Notes: a model not told the origin generated them from the letters alone. A stretch of DNA of 27,217 nt from CAZELM01 sp964512995 (GCA_964512995.1 CAZELM010000053.1:1-27217), one strand, 5' to 3'; counted from the stretch's first letter, positions 1-8,429 are shown. Made by a program: numbers and translations.

Positions 1-355
1 CCCGTCGGGCCGGTCAAGCCCTGCGGCCCGGTCGGGCCACGCTCCCCGGCCGGCCCCACTGGACCCGCCGGACCAACGGCTCCCTGCGCTCCCGTCGGAC
101 CCGCTAATCCGCGCTCGCCCTGCGCTCCCGCGTCACCTTGCGGTCCCGTCGGGCCGGTCAGACCCTGCGGCCCAGTCGGGCCACGCTCCCCGGCCGGCCC
201 CACTGGACCCGCCGGACCAACGGCTCCCTGCGCTCCCGTCGGACCCGCTAATCCGCGCTCGCCCTGCGCTCCCGCGTCACCTTGCGGTCCCGTCGGGCCG
301 GTCAGACCCTGCGGCCCAGTCGGGCCACGCTCTCCGGCCGGACCCGCTGGACCCG
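1..355 (-). repeat. 144-bp tandem coding repeat (16 Gly-X-Y triplets)
   Basis: The same sequence begins at 1, 145 and 289, giving about 2.5 copies of a 144-bp unit encoding 48 residues. Copies 1 and 2 differ at very few positions (for example near 16 and 31). The last copy diverges after about 335. Copies this similar are prone to length change by slippage or recombination and explain why the assembly stops here. Confidence 0.85.
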
Positions 356-833
356 CCGGACCGGTTGGTCCCACCAGGCCGCTGGGCAATCCAACCCATT
401 CCCCGGCCGCATTGATCACTTCGCCAAATCCATCAATCCCGACACTCCGGGGATGGATATCTTCTCCCAGGACATCCCGAGCCTGATAGGCCTGGCCGAT
501 ACTGGTCAGCATCTGACGCGGTGTCATCAGCTCCCCATCGATCGTCATATCCAGCCATAACGACGTATCGAACGGAATATTCAGCGGATTGACTGCTCCC
601 AGTTTAACCTGGAACAGTCCATCGGCAACGGTGACACTCTGGGTTTCCGTCCATACCATGCTCCCCCCCAGTACCGCATCATATACCCGGAATACAAATG
701 AAAAATTCCCGTTCACCGGATTGCCCAGATCATCCGTCAGATGCCCCTGATAATTGATCTGATCCGGAATGGCCGCGATTCCAACTCCCACGAAAACCAA
801 AACAGATAACCATATAAACCCAGTTGTCTTCAT
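1..833 (-). CDS. Secreted collagen-like repeat protein, N-terminal half (runs off the window)
   Basis: The gene starts at ATG 833 behind an AAGGAG site (about 843-849) and reads 277 codons to the window edge without a stop. Residues 1-21 form a signal peptide. Residues 22-120 are a beta-rich head (begins IPDQINYQGHLTDDLGNPV, later PRQMLTSIGQAYQA), a type I know from memory as the usual N-terminal module of bacterial collagen-like and fibre proteins. Gly-X-Y triplets run from Gly155 to the edge (41 visible), rich in GPTGP, GAQGERG and GPAGP. The product should be exported and trimeric. The C-terminus is missing. The protein fragment at the other end of the window has the complementary layout (collagen then C-terminal domain, same strand) but need not be the same gene. 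Family assignment is secure; function is unknown. Confidence 0.85.
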   Translation of the reverse strand, partial: MKTTGFIWLSVLVFVGVGIAAIPDQINYQGHLTDDLGNPVNGNFSFVFRVYDAVLGGSMVWTETQSVTVADGLFQVKLGAVNPLNIPFDTSLWLDMTIDGELMTPRQMLTSIGQAYQARDVLGEDIHPRSVGIDGFGEVINAAGEWVGLPSGLVGPTGPAGPAGPAGERGPTGPQGLTGPTGPQGDAGAQGERGLAGPTGAQGAVGPAGPVGPAGERGPTGPQGLTGPTGPQGDAGAQGERGLAGPTGAQGAVGPAGPVGPAGERGPTGPQGLTGPT

Positions 834-941
834 ATTGAACACTCCTTGTTTCGAATGATCGATCATTTTTTTTTTAACGCAGAACCTATCTATTAAAATA
901 CAGCGTTTTATGTCACACGTAAATATCATATCACATCAGAT

Positions 942-2246
942 TCAGTCTTTATCAGATACCGCCATGATCATACCAATCATGATACTGAACGAGATCATGG
1001 CAGAGCCTCCCAGACTGATGAACGGCATGGGTACACCCGTCATCGGGATCACATTGGTCACTCCGCCCACATGTAGCAGCACCTGAATCCAGATGACCGT
1101 TCCACATCCAGCAGCCACCCACGATTCAAATGGCATGCCCGCTTCAATGGCATAAAAATATCCTTTCCGAGCCAGTTCCATGATGCAGACCACCACCAGG
1201 AAACTCCCCGCCAAACCCATTTCCTCAGCCAGCGCAGAGTAGACAAAATCGGAGGTCTGCATCGGTATCTTCTCCGGAAACCCGCCTCCAATTCCTCGTC
1301 CCGCAAACGCGCCATTGAACAAAGCAAACAGTGATTGAATGATCTGAAATCCGGTGGTATCCGGATGTTCGAACGGAGCCAGCCATGCTTCAAATCGTGC
1401 GATCCCGATCGGCAGCCAGGTTCTCATCACGACACCCAACACACTCGCCCCAATAATCCCTCCCAACAGGTAAATCAGCCGACCCGTCCCCATCGCGATC
1501 AGAACGATCAGGAGCAGACCGGTCGCTCCAATCATCCCGAAATCATGCAGTTTTCCGAATATCACCTGCGGTATCATCCAAAACATGACCATCATCCCAA
1601 GGTTATTCAACCTCCCACGTTTCTTTTTCGATTTCTCCGGAGCGGGTCGAATCCCGCTTCCAGCCAGACATGCACTCCACAGCAGCACAAACATCGGTTT
1701 GACACATTCGGTTGGCGTTGTTTTACCCGGCCCGAACCGAGCTCCCCGATAATCAACCCCCATCAGCATCACCCATAGCGGAACCAGGATCGTTCCCAGA
1801 AGCCAAATCCATTTCAGATCCTCCAATCGGTTCAATCGGCCATTACGAAAAGTCGTATCTGTCAGCGCGATGATCAATGGAACTGCTGCATAGATCCAGA
1901 CTGAGACATCTCCCCACTTCATTCCGGAAATGCTGCCCAGACGATATTGAAATGCCATCCCCACGCTTGTCAGGAAGGACACGATGGGCAGAATCGATTC
2001 ATCCGCCCCGGATCCGATAAGGACCAATATGCCATGAGCCAGAATCATCGCTCCGAACCAGATCACCGGAAGCATCAGGTCAGAAACCGAAAAAGTTCCC
2101 TGACCAAATCGACTCATTGCGCTCAATCCGAAAATCCAGACCATCAACAGGGTGACCCATATCATCAGCCGCAATTCCAATGATCGAAATATGAAATACG
2201 AGGATGTCTCAGGGGGAGTGATGGGGGATGGTTTCTTGTGTGCCAT
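942..2246 (-). CDS. rodA: SEDS peptidoglycan glycosyltransferase, RodA/FtsW family
   Basis: This 434-residue polytopic membrane protein has about ten hydrophobic segments. SEDS proteins polymerise lipid II glycan strands together with a class B penicillin-binding protein. Supporting motifs are ARFGPGKTTPTECVKP in the middle, GRGIGGGFPEKIPMQTSDF with a conserved Asp in an extracellular loop, SALAEEMGLAGS, and the C-terminal TNVIPMTGVPMPFISLGGS. The ATG at 2246 follows a strong GGAGGAGG (2253-2260). It overlaps the end of the upstream PBP gene by 38 bp, so the two are translationally linked and form the usual SEDS-bPBP pair. RodA versus FtsW cannot be settled from sequence alone. The pairing with a PbpA-like PBP resembles the actinobacterial rodA-pbpA arrangement. 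Confidence 0.9.
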   Translation of the reverse strand: MAHKKPSPITPPETSSYFIFRSLELRLMIWVTLLMVWIFGLSAMSRFGQGTFSVSDLMLPVIWFGAMILAHGILVLIGSGADESILPIVSFLTSVGMAFQYRLGSISGMKWGDVSVWIYAAVPLIIALTDTTFRNGRLNRLEDLKWIWLLGTILVPLWVMLMGVDYRGARFGPGKTTPTECVKPMFVLLWSACLAGSGIRPAPEKSKKKRGRLNNLGMMVMFWMIPQVIFGKLHDFGMIGATGLLLIVLIAMGTGRLIYLLGGIIGASVLGVVMRTWLPIGIARFEAWLAPFEHPDTTGFQIIQSLFALFNGAFAGRGIGGGFPEKIPMQTSDFVYSALAEEMGLAGSFLVVVCIMELARKGYFYAIEAGMPFESWVAAGCGTVIWIQVLLHVGGVTNVIPMTGVPMPFISLGGSAMISFSIMIGMIMAVSDKD

Positions 2247-3837
2247 CTGCCGCCTCCTCCTTCAATAAATCCATATCGCGAGCGGTTTGAAATATCCGGG
2301 CAGCGATCGGAGCTGCCACCGTTCCACCCGAACCTCCCTGTTCCACAACGACCGCCAATGCCACTGTCGGCATCGGCCAAGGCGCAAATCCGATAAAAAG
2401 TGCATGACTTTCGGATGCAGCATTCTCTGAAGTTCCCGTCTTACCACCAATCACAACACCGGATACCCGGGCATCCCTGCCGGTTCCCTCCTCTACCACC
2501 CGGATCATGCTCCGAGCGATCTGAGTACAAATCCGAGCGGATGTGATCTGTTTCCATCGATCCGGTTTGGTTCCAGTAACAAATCGAGGTCGATACATGA
2601 TGCCATCATTACCCAATGCTCCGGCGATCAGTGCCAGGTGGAATGGCGTCACGAGTAACTCGTCCTGCCCGATCCCAAAACGAGCCAATCGAGCTTTGGG
2701 AAGCGGCACTCGAGGCAGCACACCAGCCATAGCGGTCAATCCTGGCCCGACCGGCGTTATGGGTTCATCCATCCCCATGCGATGAGCAATCTCCCACACG
2801 GTATCACTTCCCAACGCAACGCCCAGATGAGCAAAATAGCCATTACAGGATTTGACCATAGCGGTGTTCAGGTCTATATCACCATGCCCTTTGAACTGCC
2901 TCTCCTGGTTCTTCATCACATAATATTGATAATCCCGGACCGGACGATCATACGGTCCACAATCGAATCCTTGTACTGTGCAGGTATATGCCGGCTGAAT
3001 CTTTTTTTCCAAAGCTGACAATCCGATCAGTGTTTTAAACGTTGAACCCGGTGGATACAACCCCTGCATCGCACGGTTGAGAAACGGTGAATCCTCCCGA
3101 TTTCGCAACTGGTGAAACATCTGCTCATTCAGAGTATCCGGATCAAATCCAGGAGACGATACCATGGCCAGCATCGAGCCATTTTGAGGGTTCAATACAA
3201 CAACCGCTCCGGATCTGCCGCTCAACGCGTCCGATGCGGCTTCCTGAAGTTCTTTATAAACCGTCAACACAACGGGATTGCCATAGAGATTCCGATGCAC
3301 AAAACCATTCGCCAGCAATCGAAAAAAATCTGCCGGAGTGGTTATCGCACGTCCCATGAGAGGAGCATCCAGTACCAATTCCATTCCTGTTGATCCGTAC
3401 ACCGGGTGATGATATCCGGTCAGATGGACCGAGGCAGAGCCGGATGGATATTTCCGGATCCGCCGATTATCGCTATCTTCCTCGCACGCCAGCGGCAGAT
3501 GTCGGGCATCCAATATGCTGCCCCGATAAAAACGATATCCGATGATATCATCTCTTGCATCAAATCCGCGTTGAACCCGCAGGAATCCCTCATTGAAAAA
3601 GCCGAACAACTGCCATCTCGCCTGACCGATCAACAGACTGACCAACAAAATGCCCGGTATCCAAGCCCACCATCCCGTCTTTTTAGCACTCGACGAACGA
3701 GTGATCCAACGATGGTACCGAAGGACTCTCACCAGAAACAGGATCGATAACAACAGGTAAACCAGCGTCCCGATCATTCCGATCACAGGCTGATACCTAA
3801 GCAAACCGCTATGGATGAAGGATTCGATCGAATTCAA
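2209..3837 (-). CDS. Class B penicillin-binding protein (transpeptidase), PbpA/MrdA-like
   Basis: This 542-residue protein cross-links peptidoglycan in the periplasm. The three active-site motifs are present: STFK (Ser265, Lys268), SCN (330-332) and KTG (466-468, in GGKTGTSE). The N-terminal pedestal has the RGSILDARHLPLA motif (about 105-117) and GSTGMELVLD (148-157), as in PbpA/FtsI-type enzymes. Two hydrophobic stretches precede it (about 17-37 and 57-73), whereas most class B PBPs have one. The start is TTG at 3837; the frame is closed by TAA at 3853-3855, and the first in-frame ATG (Met21) lies inside the first membrane segment. No strong ribosome site precedes the TTG, so the start is uncertain by a few codons. 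It is the first clear gene of a PBP-rodA pair. Confidence 0.9.
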   Translation of the reverse strand: MNSIESFIHSGLLRYQPVIGMIGTLVYLLLSILFLVRVLRYHRWITRSSSAKKTGWWAWIPGILLVSLLIGQARWQLFGFFNEGFLRVQRGFDARDDIIGYRFYRGSILDARHLPLACEEDSDNRRIRKYPSGSASVHLTGYHHPVYGSTGMELVLDAPLMGRAITTPADFFRLLANGFVHRNLYGNPVVLTVYKELQEAASDALSGRSGAVVVLNPQNGSMLAMVSSPGFDPDTLNEQMFHQLRNREDSPFLNRAMQGLYPPGSTFKTLIGLSALEKKIQPAYTCTVQGFDCGPYDRPVRDYQYYVMKNQERQFKGHGDIDLNTAMVKSCNGYFAHLGVALGSDTVWEIAHRMGMDEPITPVGPGLTAMAGVLPRVPLPKARLARFGIGQDELLVTPFHLALIAGALGNDGIMYRPRFVTGTKPDRWKQITSARICTQIARSMIRVVEEGTGRDARVSGVVIGGKTGTSENAASESHALFIGFAPWPMPTVALAVVVEQGGSGGTVAAPIAARIFQTARDMDLLKEEAADGTQETIPHHSP

Positions 3838-4030
3838 TCCAATCTGCTTTCTTTAAATCACGTTTCGAGGTGAGGGAGACATGTCCAATGCTCTCGTTCT
3901 GTGCCGGTGAATTTGCGTCACCATCCAGCCCAGACAACATCGTTTCCGTTTTTTTTGAACACATGAAATAGTGACAACACCGTCTGAACGCCTGCTGATA
4001 CTGTTTTATTCCCTTATCTGACACTGGCAT
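3809..4030 (-). CDS. Possible small ORF upstream of the PBP gene
   Basis: A 73-codon frame starts at ATG 4030, six bases after a perfect GGAGG, and ends 29 bp inside the PBP gene. Both the ribosome site and the start codon lie in the last, degenerate copy of the 64-bp repeat array. The predicted peptide is Cys- and Lys-containing (for example FRRCCHYFMCSKKTETM) and matches nothing I recognise. It could be a leader peptide that delivers ribosomes to the weakly initiated PBP gene, or a chance frame. Confidence is low. Confidence 0.3.
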   Translation of the reverse strand: MPVSDKGIKQYQQAFRRCCHYFMCSKKTETMLSGLDGDANSPAQNESIGHVSLTSKRDLKKADWIEFDRILHP

Positions 4031-4624
4031 CAATCACCTCCAACACCCCGTAGATCATCTCTGACACTCTGACAATCACATCTGACACGGGTGTCAATCA
4101 CCTCCGACACCCCGTAAATCATCTCTGACGCTCTGACAATCACATCTGACACAGGCGTCAATCACCTCCGACACCCCGTAAATCATCTCTGACGCTCTGA
4201 CAATCACATCTGACACGGGCGTCAATCACCTCCGACACTCCGTAAATCATCTCTGACACTCTGTCAATCACATCTGACACGGGCGTCAATCACCTCCGAC
4301 ACTCCGTAAATCATCTCTGACACTCTGTCAATCACATCTNNNNNNNNNNNNNNNNNNNNNNNNNNNNNNNNNNNNNNNNNNNNNNNNNNNNNNNNNNNNN
4401 NNNNNNNNNNNNNNNNNNNNNNNNNNNNNNNNNNNNNNNATCACATCTGACACGGGTGTCAATCACCTCCGACACTCCGTAAATCATCTCTGACGCTCTG
4501 ACAATCACATCTGACACGGGCGTCAATCACCTCCGACACTCCGTAAATCATCTCTGACACTCTGACAATCACATCTGACACGGGCGTCAATCACCTCCGA
4601 CACTCGTGTCAATCACCATCGACA
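4016..4624. repeat. 64-bp tandem repeat array with 21-22-bp internal subrepeats
   Basis: The marker CAATCACCTCC recurs at 4031, 4095, 4159, 4223, 4287, then after the N run at 4460, 4524 and 4588, exactly 64 bp apart on each side. On the minus strand each unit divides into three related blocks of 22, 21 and 21 bp, all beginning GTGTC(A/G)GA and continuing (G/A)TGATT. The units are nearly identical and not separated by unique sequence. A period of 64 is not a multiple of three, so the array is not coding. It lies between the terminator of the dockerin-type gene and the start of the PBP-rodA pair, so it makes up most of the PBP upstream region. Confidence 0.9.
4340..4439. other. Assembly gap (100 N)
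   Basis: Exactly 100 N lie inside the repeat array. The repeat phase does not carry across: the marker at 4287 predicts copies at 4415 and 4479, but the next seen is at 4460. The N run is therefore a placeholder and the true copy number is unknown. Confidence 0.95.
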
Positions 4625-4678
4625 AAATGTAAAACGAGTGTGATAGAGTGAAGTTATCTGAAAATCCAGGTTTCCCCC

Positions 4679-4719
4679 AAAAAAACATCCTGAGAAATCC
4701 GAATGAATCTCTCAGGATG
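4679..4719 (-). terminator. Rho-independent terminator of the dockerin-type protein gene
   Basis: CATCCTGAGA (4686-4695) and TCTCAGGATG (4710-4719) form a perfect 10-bp stem with a 14-nt loop. Read on the minus strand it is followed at once by seven T (4685-4679). It lies about 70 bp after the stop codon at 4792. Confidence 0.88.
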
Positions 4720-4791
4720 CCTGCTTACCTATCCATCGCTTCAATGGTCAGTTATTGTGATCTTTCACGTGTTTGCCCGATGCCATGAGTT

Positions 4792-7700
4792 TTACAGCAG
4801 GGGCATTGGATCTGAACAGCTTGCCATTCCGAGCGCGGCATAGAATATCGTTTGCGCATCACCCGCACTGACTTCGATATCGCCATTGCAGTTAGCCCGG
4901 CAGAATTGTTCGGGACTCTCAGGAGCAATGATCTCCAATGCGATATAGAATGCCATTTGCGCGTCACCGGCTGATAATTCTCCGTCGTTGTTGACATCGC
5001 CACTATGAATGCAAACCGGTGCGGGTGTGGGAGTTGGCGTTGGTGGTTCGTTGAATTCAATGACAAACGGTGTGCTCTGCGCCTCAGACTCGAGGTCGGT
5101 GGTCTGGCTCTGATCATAGATGTAGGTTGTTGTAAATCCGGCTTCTGTTACTTTGATATAATATTGGATACTCTGACCCAACTCCGCAACGTCCGCCGGA
5201 ATCGCTTCTCCCCAGTAATCATTAAAGATATAGTTGCATTCCCACACTGATTCGCTGCTCAGCCATGTTCCGGATGACGATTCTCTATAATATATCGTAA
5301 CGGTATCGGCTCCGGTAATCGGATACACACCGGTATGAATCCAGATCGCCTGCGATGGATCATCGGGGTTTTCTGGAACGCGCATGGTTGTCGTGCTGGT
5401 GCATGCTTCGGCCGAACTGGGGATATGCCAGCAATTGATCAGAGGCTCCGGAATCAATGTAAAGGTGAATTGATACGGAGATGCCTGTGCAACGGATTCC
5501 TGAGTCGTTCGCTGATTATCATGGCAGATATAGGTATCTGCCGATCCTGCTTTCGTTACTTTGAGGTAATACTGAATGGTCTGATCCCAGGCTGCTGCAT
5601 CTGCCGGAATCGCTTCTCCCCAGTAATCATTCGAGTTGTAATCGCATTCATCCCCCTGTGCCACCATGTGCCACTCGGATTCGGTTGATTCCCGATAGTA
5701 GAGGCTGACACTGTCTGCTCCACCGATCGGATACACACCGGTATGAATCCACACTGGCTCCTCCGGATCGGTTGGCGTGAGCGGGACTCTCATCGTTGTA
5801 TCCGTATTGCATGCTTCATTTCGATCGGGAATATGCCAGCAGTTGATGGTTGGGATTGGCGTCGGTGAACCGGTTGGAGTCGGAGTGACCTCTTCGGGAA
5901 AATCGAATGAGTATGGATTTGCTTCGGCTTCCGCTTGGATGATGGTCAACTGATTACCGGAATAAATGAACGTATCCAGCACATCGGTTTGAGTGATTTT
6001 AATGTAATACTGGATCGTTTCATCCCAAACGGCAGTATCTGCGGGGATCGGTCCACCCCAATAATCATTGGAGATATAATTGCATTCCCAATTCGCTTCA
6101 AATTCGGACCATGAAACGTCTGTCGATTCGCGATAGTAAACTGTCACCGTTTCAGCGCCACCGATGGGATACACGCCGATGTGCAGCCACACTGCCTGGG
6201 TTGGATCAGACGGAGCAACCGGTACACGCATGCTGGTAAACGCATTACACGCTTCATTGCTGTCCGGGATATGCCATGCATTGACTGTCGGAACACTGGT
6301 CGGTGTTGCGGTTGGAGTTGCCGTTGGGGCTGCAGCGAATGTGAACGAAAATGGATCGGCAATCGCTTCCGCTTCGATCGATGTTTTCATATTGCCGTTA
6401 AAGATATAAGTATCCTCAGAACCTTCTTTCATGGCTTTGAGGTAATAGTGAATCGTTTCTCCCCATTCAGCCGTTTCCGCTGGAATATTTCTTCCCCAAT
6501 AGTCGTTGCTGATATAGTTGCATTCCCAAACCTGACCCACACTGATCCATTCTGTATCTGTGGATACTTTGTAATACAGGGTCACTGAGTCCGCTCCCGT
6601 GATCGGGTAAATACCAATGTGAATAGCGACTGCCATGGCGGGATCGGTTGGATTTTCTGGATTGCGCATCGTTGTTACCTCATCGCAGGCTTCGTTGCGA
6701 TCCGGAATATGCCAGGCATTAATTGTTGGAATCGCGGTGGGTGATCCCGTTGGGGTGGGTGTCGCATTCGATGGAAACGTAATCGAAAACGGATCGGCAA
6801 TGGCCTCTGATTCCGATGTTGTCAGTGTATTTCCATCGGAGATAAAGGTATCGATGAATCCCGGGTTCATCACCTTGAGATAATAATGAATGGTTCCTTC
6901 CCATTCAGCCGTGTCGGCCGGAATGGCTGCTCCCCAGTAATCGTTGGAGAGATAATTGCATTCCCAACCTTCCTCCACGGTTGTCCAGGTCGATTCGGTG
7001 GAATGTTTATAGATAAGAGATACCGATTCAGCGCCTTCAATCGGATAAACTCCAACATGGATCCAGATATCCTGAGCGGGATCGGCGGGAATCATCGGAA
7101 CACGCATGGATGTGTATGCATTGCATGCTTCATAACTGTCATAGATATGCCAGGTATTGATGGTCGGAATGGCGGTCGGTGTCGGTTCCTGCGGATAAGT
7201 GAATACAAACGGATCAGCCTGAGCTTCAGATTCGCTGCTCGCCATCAGTTCATTATGCAGATATGTCGTTGTGAGTCCCGTTTTCTGGACTTTGATATAG
7301 TATTCTATGGTCCCTCCCCATACTGCAGTATCTTCTGGAATCGATACATTCCAGTAATCATTGTTGATATAGTTGCATTCCCATCCGGATGCCAGTTCCA
7401 GCCATGTTGGTTCAGTGGAGACTTTATAAAACAGGGAGACGGAATCTGCACCGGTGATGGGGTAAACGCCGGTATAGATCGTCACCGCTTGAGCGGGATC
7501 CGATGGTGTTTCTGGTTCCCGCATGGCGGTCTCCGCATCGCATGCTTCTTCATTTGCAGGGAAATGCCAGCAGTTGATCGTCGGAACAGGAGCGGGGGGA
7601 TTCGTGGGAGCAGATGTATTTGTGGGTGCGGGTGTGTTTGTCGGAGTTGGTGTATTTAATGATGGAAATGTGAATGAGAATGGATCAGCCTGAGCATTGG

Positions 7701-8169
7701 CTTCGACGGATGTTTTTTGATTATTGTTATAAATATAAGTGGTTTCAAATCCGCTTTTTGTAATCTTGATATAATACTGCACGGTTTCACCGTCCGCGGC
7801 CAGACCTCCCGGGATGCCTCTTCCCCAAAAATCATTGTTGTTGTAGTTACATTCCCAGTTTGATGATTGATTGGTCCATGTCTCAAGCGTGCTCAATCTG
7901 TAATACAGCGTCACCGATTCAGCTCCGCCAATGGGGTAAATACCGGTATGAATCCAAACAGCTTCTGTTGGGTTCGAAGGAGTGACCGGAACCCGCATGG
8001 GTGTATCCGGATTACAGGCTTCCTGGCTGGCTGGAATATGCCAGCAGTTAATCAATTCCCGGCTTGGTTCCGGTCGATCACCGGCCAATGCCGGTAACTG
8101 AACAGCGCTGATCAATGCAGCAATGATCCAGAGACCATACCACCATTTCGAATCAATAAATCGTATCAT
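4792..8169 (-). CDS. Large secreted protein: seven tandem Cys-containing beta-domains plus dockerin-like module
   Basis: The start is ATG 8169, behind GGAGG, giving 1125 residues; the open frame extends 65 codons further upstream, but that part is not protein-like. Residues 1-29 are a signal peptide (WIIAALISAVQLPALA). Seven repeats of about 120 residues follow. Each opens with a (I/V)NxWHI...EAC motif, has TMRVP, VYPI(G/T)GA(D/E)SV, WECNY..NDYWG, IQYYIKVT and ends ADPFSFTF. Two Cys (EAC and ECN) recur in every copy, suggesting one disulfide per domain. TPTPT linkers separate the domains. Residues 1053-1125 hold two dockerin-like calcium loops (GDVNNDGELSAGD and CNGDIEVSAGD), which in cellulosomal and related proteins bind cohesins. 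I do not recognise the repeat domain; a beta-sandwich binding module is a guess. It has its own promoter and terminator, so it is a single-gene unit. Confidence 0.88.
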   Translation of the reverse strand: MIRFIDSKWWYGLWIIAALISAVQLPALAGDRPEPSRELINCWHIPASQEACNPDTPMRVPVTPSNPTEAVWIHTGIYPIGGAESVTLYYRLSTLETWTNQSSNWECNYNNNDFWGRGIPGGLAADGETVQYYIKITKSGFETTYIYNNNQKTSVEANAQADPFSFTFPSLNTPTPTNTPAPTNTSAPTNPPAPVPTINCWHFPANEEACDAETAMREPETPSDPAQAVTIYTGVYPITGADSVSLFYKVSTEPTWLELASGWECNYINNDYWNVSIPEDTAVWGGTIEYYIKVQKTGLTTTYLHNELMASSESEAQADPFVFTYPQEPTPTAIPTINTWHIYDSYEACNAYTSMRVPMIPADPAQDIWIHVGVYPIEGAESVSLIYKHSTESTWTTVEEGWECNYLSNDYWGAAIPADTAEWEGTIHYYLKVMNPGFIDTFISDGNTLTTSESEAIADPFSITFPSNATPTPTGSPTAIPTINAWHIPDRNEACDEVTTMRNPENPTDPAMAVAIHIGIYPITGADSVTLYYKVSTDTEWISVGQVWECNYISNDYWGRNIPAETAEWGETIHYYLKAMKEGSEDTYIFNGNMKTSIEAEAIADPFSFTFAAAPTATPTATPTSVPTVNAWHIPDSNEACNAFTSMRVPVAPSDPTQAVWLHIGVYPIGGAETVTVYYRESTDVSWSEFEANWECNYISNDYWGGPIPADTAVWDETIQYYIKITQTDVLDTFIYSGNQLTIIQAEAEANPYSFDFPEEVTPTPTGSPTPIPTINCWHIPDRNEACNTDTTMRVPLTPTDPEEPVWIHTGVYPIGGADSVSLYYRESTESEWHMVAQGDECDYNSNDYWGEAIPADAAAWDQTIQYYLKVTKAGSADTYICHDNQRTTQESVAQASPYQFTFTLIPEPLINCWHIPSSAEACTSTTTMRVPENPDDPSQAIWIHTGVYPITGADTVTIYYRESSSGTWLSSESVWECNYIFNDYWGEAIPADVAELGQSIQYYIKVTEAGFTTTYIYDQSQTTDLESEAQSTPFVIEFNEPPTPTPTPAPVCIHSGDVNNDGELSAGDAQMAFYIALEIIAPESPEQFCRANCNGDIEVSAGDAQTIFYAALGMASCSDPMPLL
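5418..8060 (-). repeat. Seven-copy domain-encoding DNA repeat
   Basis: The stretch encoding the WHIP/WHIY motif recurs near 5426, 5833, 6270, 6708, 7146, 7563 and 8038, spaced about 405-475 bp. Spacing varies because the Pro/Thr linkers differ in length. DNA similarity between copies remains visible, for example around CCCCAATAATCATTG, which points to growth by internal duplication. Confidence 0.8.
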
Positions 8170-8243
8170 ATTGACCTCCAAACAGTAATGATGATGATTG
8201 TAGTCGACAAACCCCCTTCCCGAGGTCTGCCACCCGTTGATTA

Positions 8244-8270
8244 TCGTGAAAAACAAGCTCATTTTCACGA
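8244..8270 (-). promoter_or_regulatory. Stem-loop at the 5' end of the dockerin-type protein mRNA
   Basis: TCGTGAAAA (8244-8252) and TTTTCACGA (8262-8270) form a perfect 9-bp stem with a 9-nt loop. It sits right at the predicted transcript start, just downstream of the -10 box at 8275-8280. Such terminal hairpins often protect mRNA from 5'-end decay. The role is inferred. Confidence 0.5.
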
Positions 8271-8274
8271 GTGC

Positions 8275-8304
8275 ATTATAATGAAAGCTCGCTCTTAACA
8301 ACAA
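8275..8304 (-). promoter_or_regulatory. Sigma-70-type promoter for the dockerin-type protein gene
   Basis: On the minus strand TTGTTG (8304-8299), an 18-bp spacer and a perfect TATAAT (8280-8275) lie about 100 bp upstream of the ATG at 8169. This leaves a leader of roughly 100 nt. Confidence 0.6.
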
Positions 8305-8429
8305 ATATAAATATGTCTCTTTCATAACTCGGATTCGATTTCTCGAAGGATACTCAGGATTCATTCATACACGTATGTTATTCCGGATAACCCGTGTCGA
8401 TTATAAGCCGGTGGCTGCGCGATTAGTAA

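Noticed and set aside
854..875. Palindrome AATGATCGATCATT followed by ten T as a terminator
   Set aside because: The stem is short, A/T-rich and loopless, and the T-tract is on the plus strand where no gene ends; it lies in the leader of a minus-strand gene. It could be an operator, but nothing supports this further.
4016..4624. CRISPR array
   Set aside because: The 64-bp units are nearly identical end to end with no unique spacers, have internal 21-bp structure, and no cas genes are nearby.
8170..8364. N-terminal extension of the dockerin-type protein to 8364
   Set aside because: The upstream 65 codons are not protein-like, include the promoter and leader hairpin, and the ATG at 8169 has both a ribosome site and a signal peptide.
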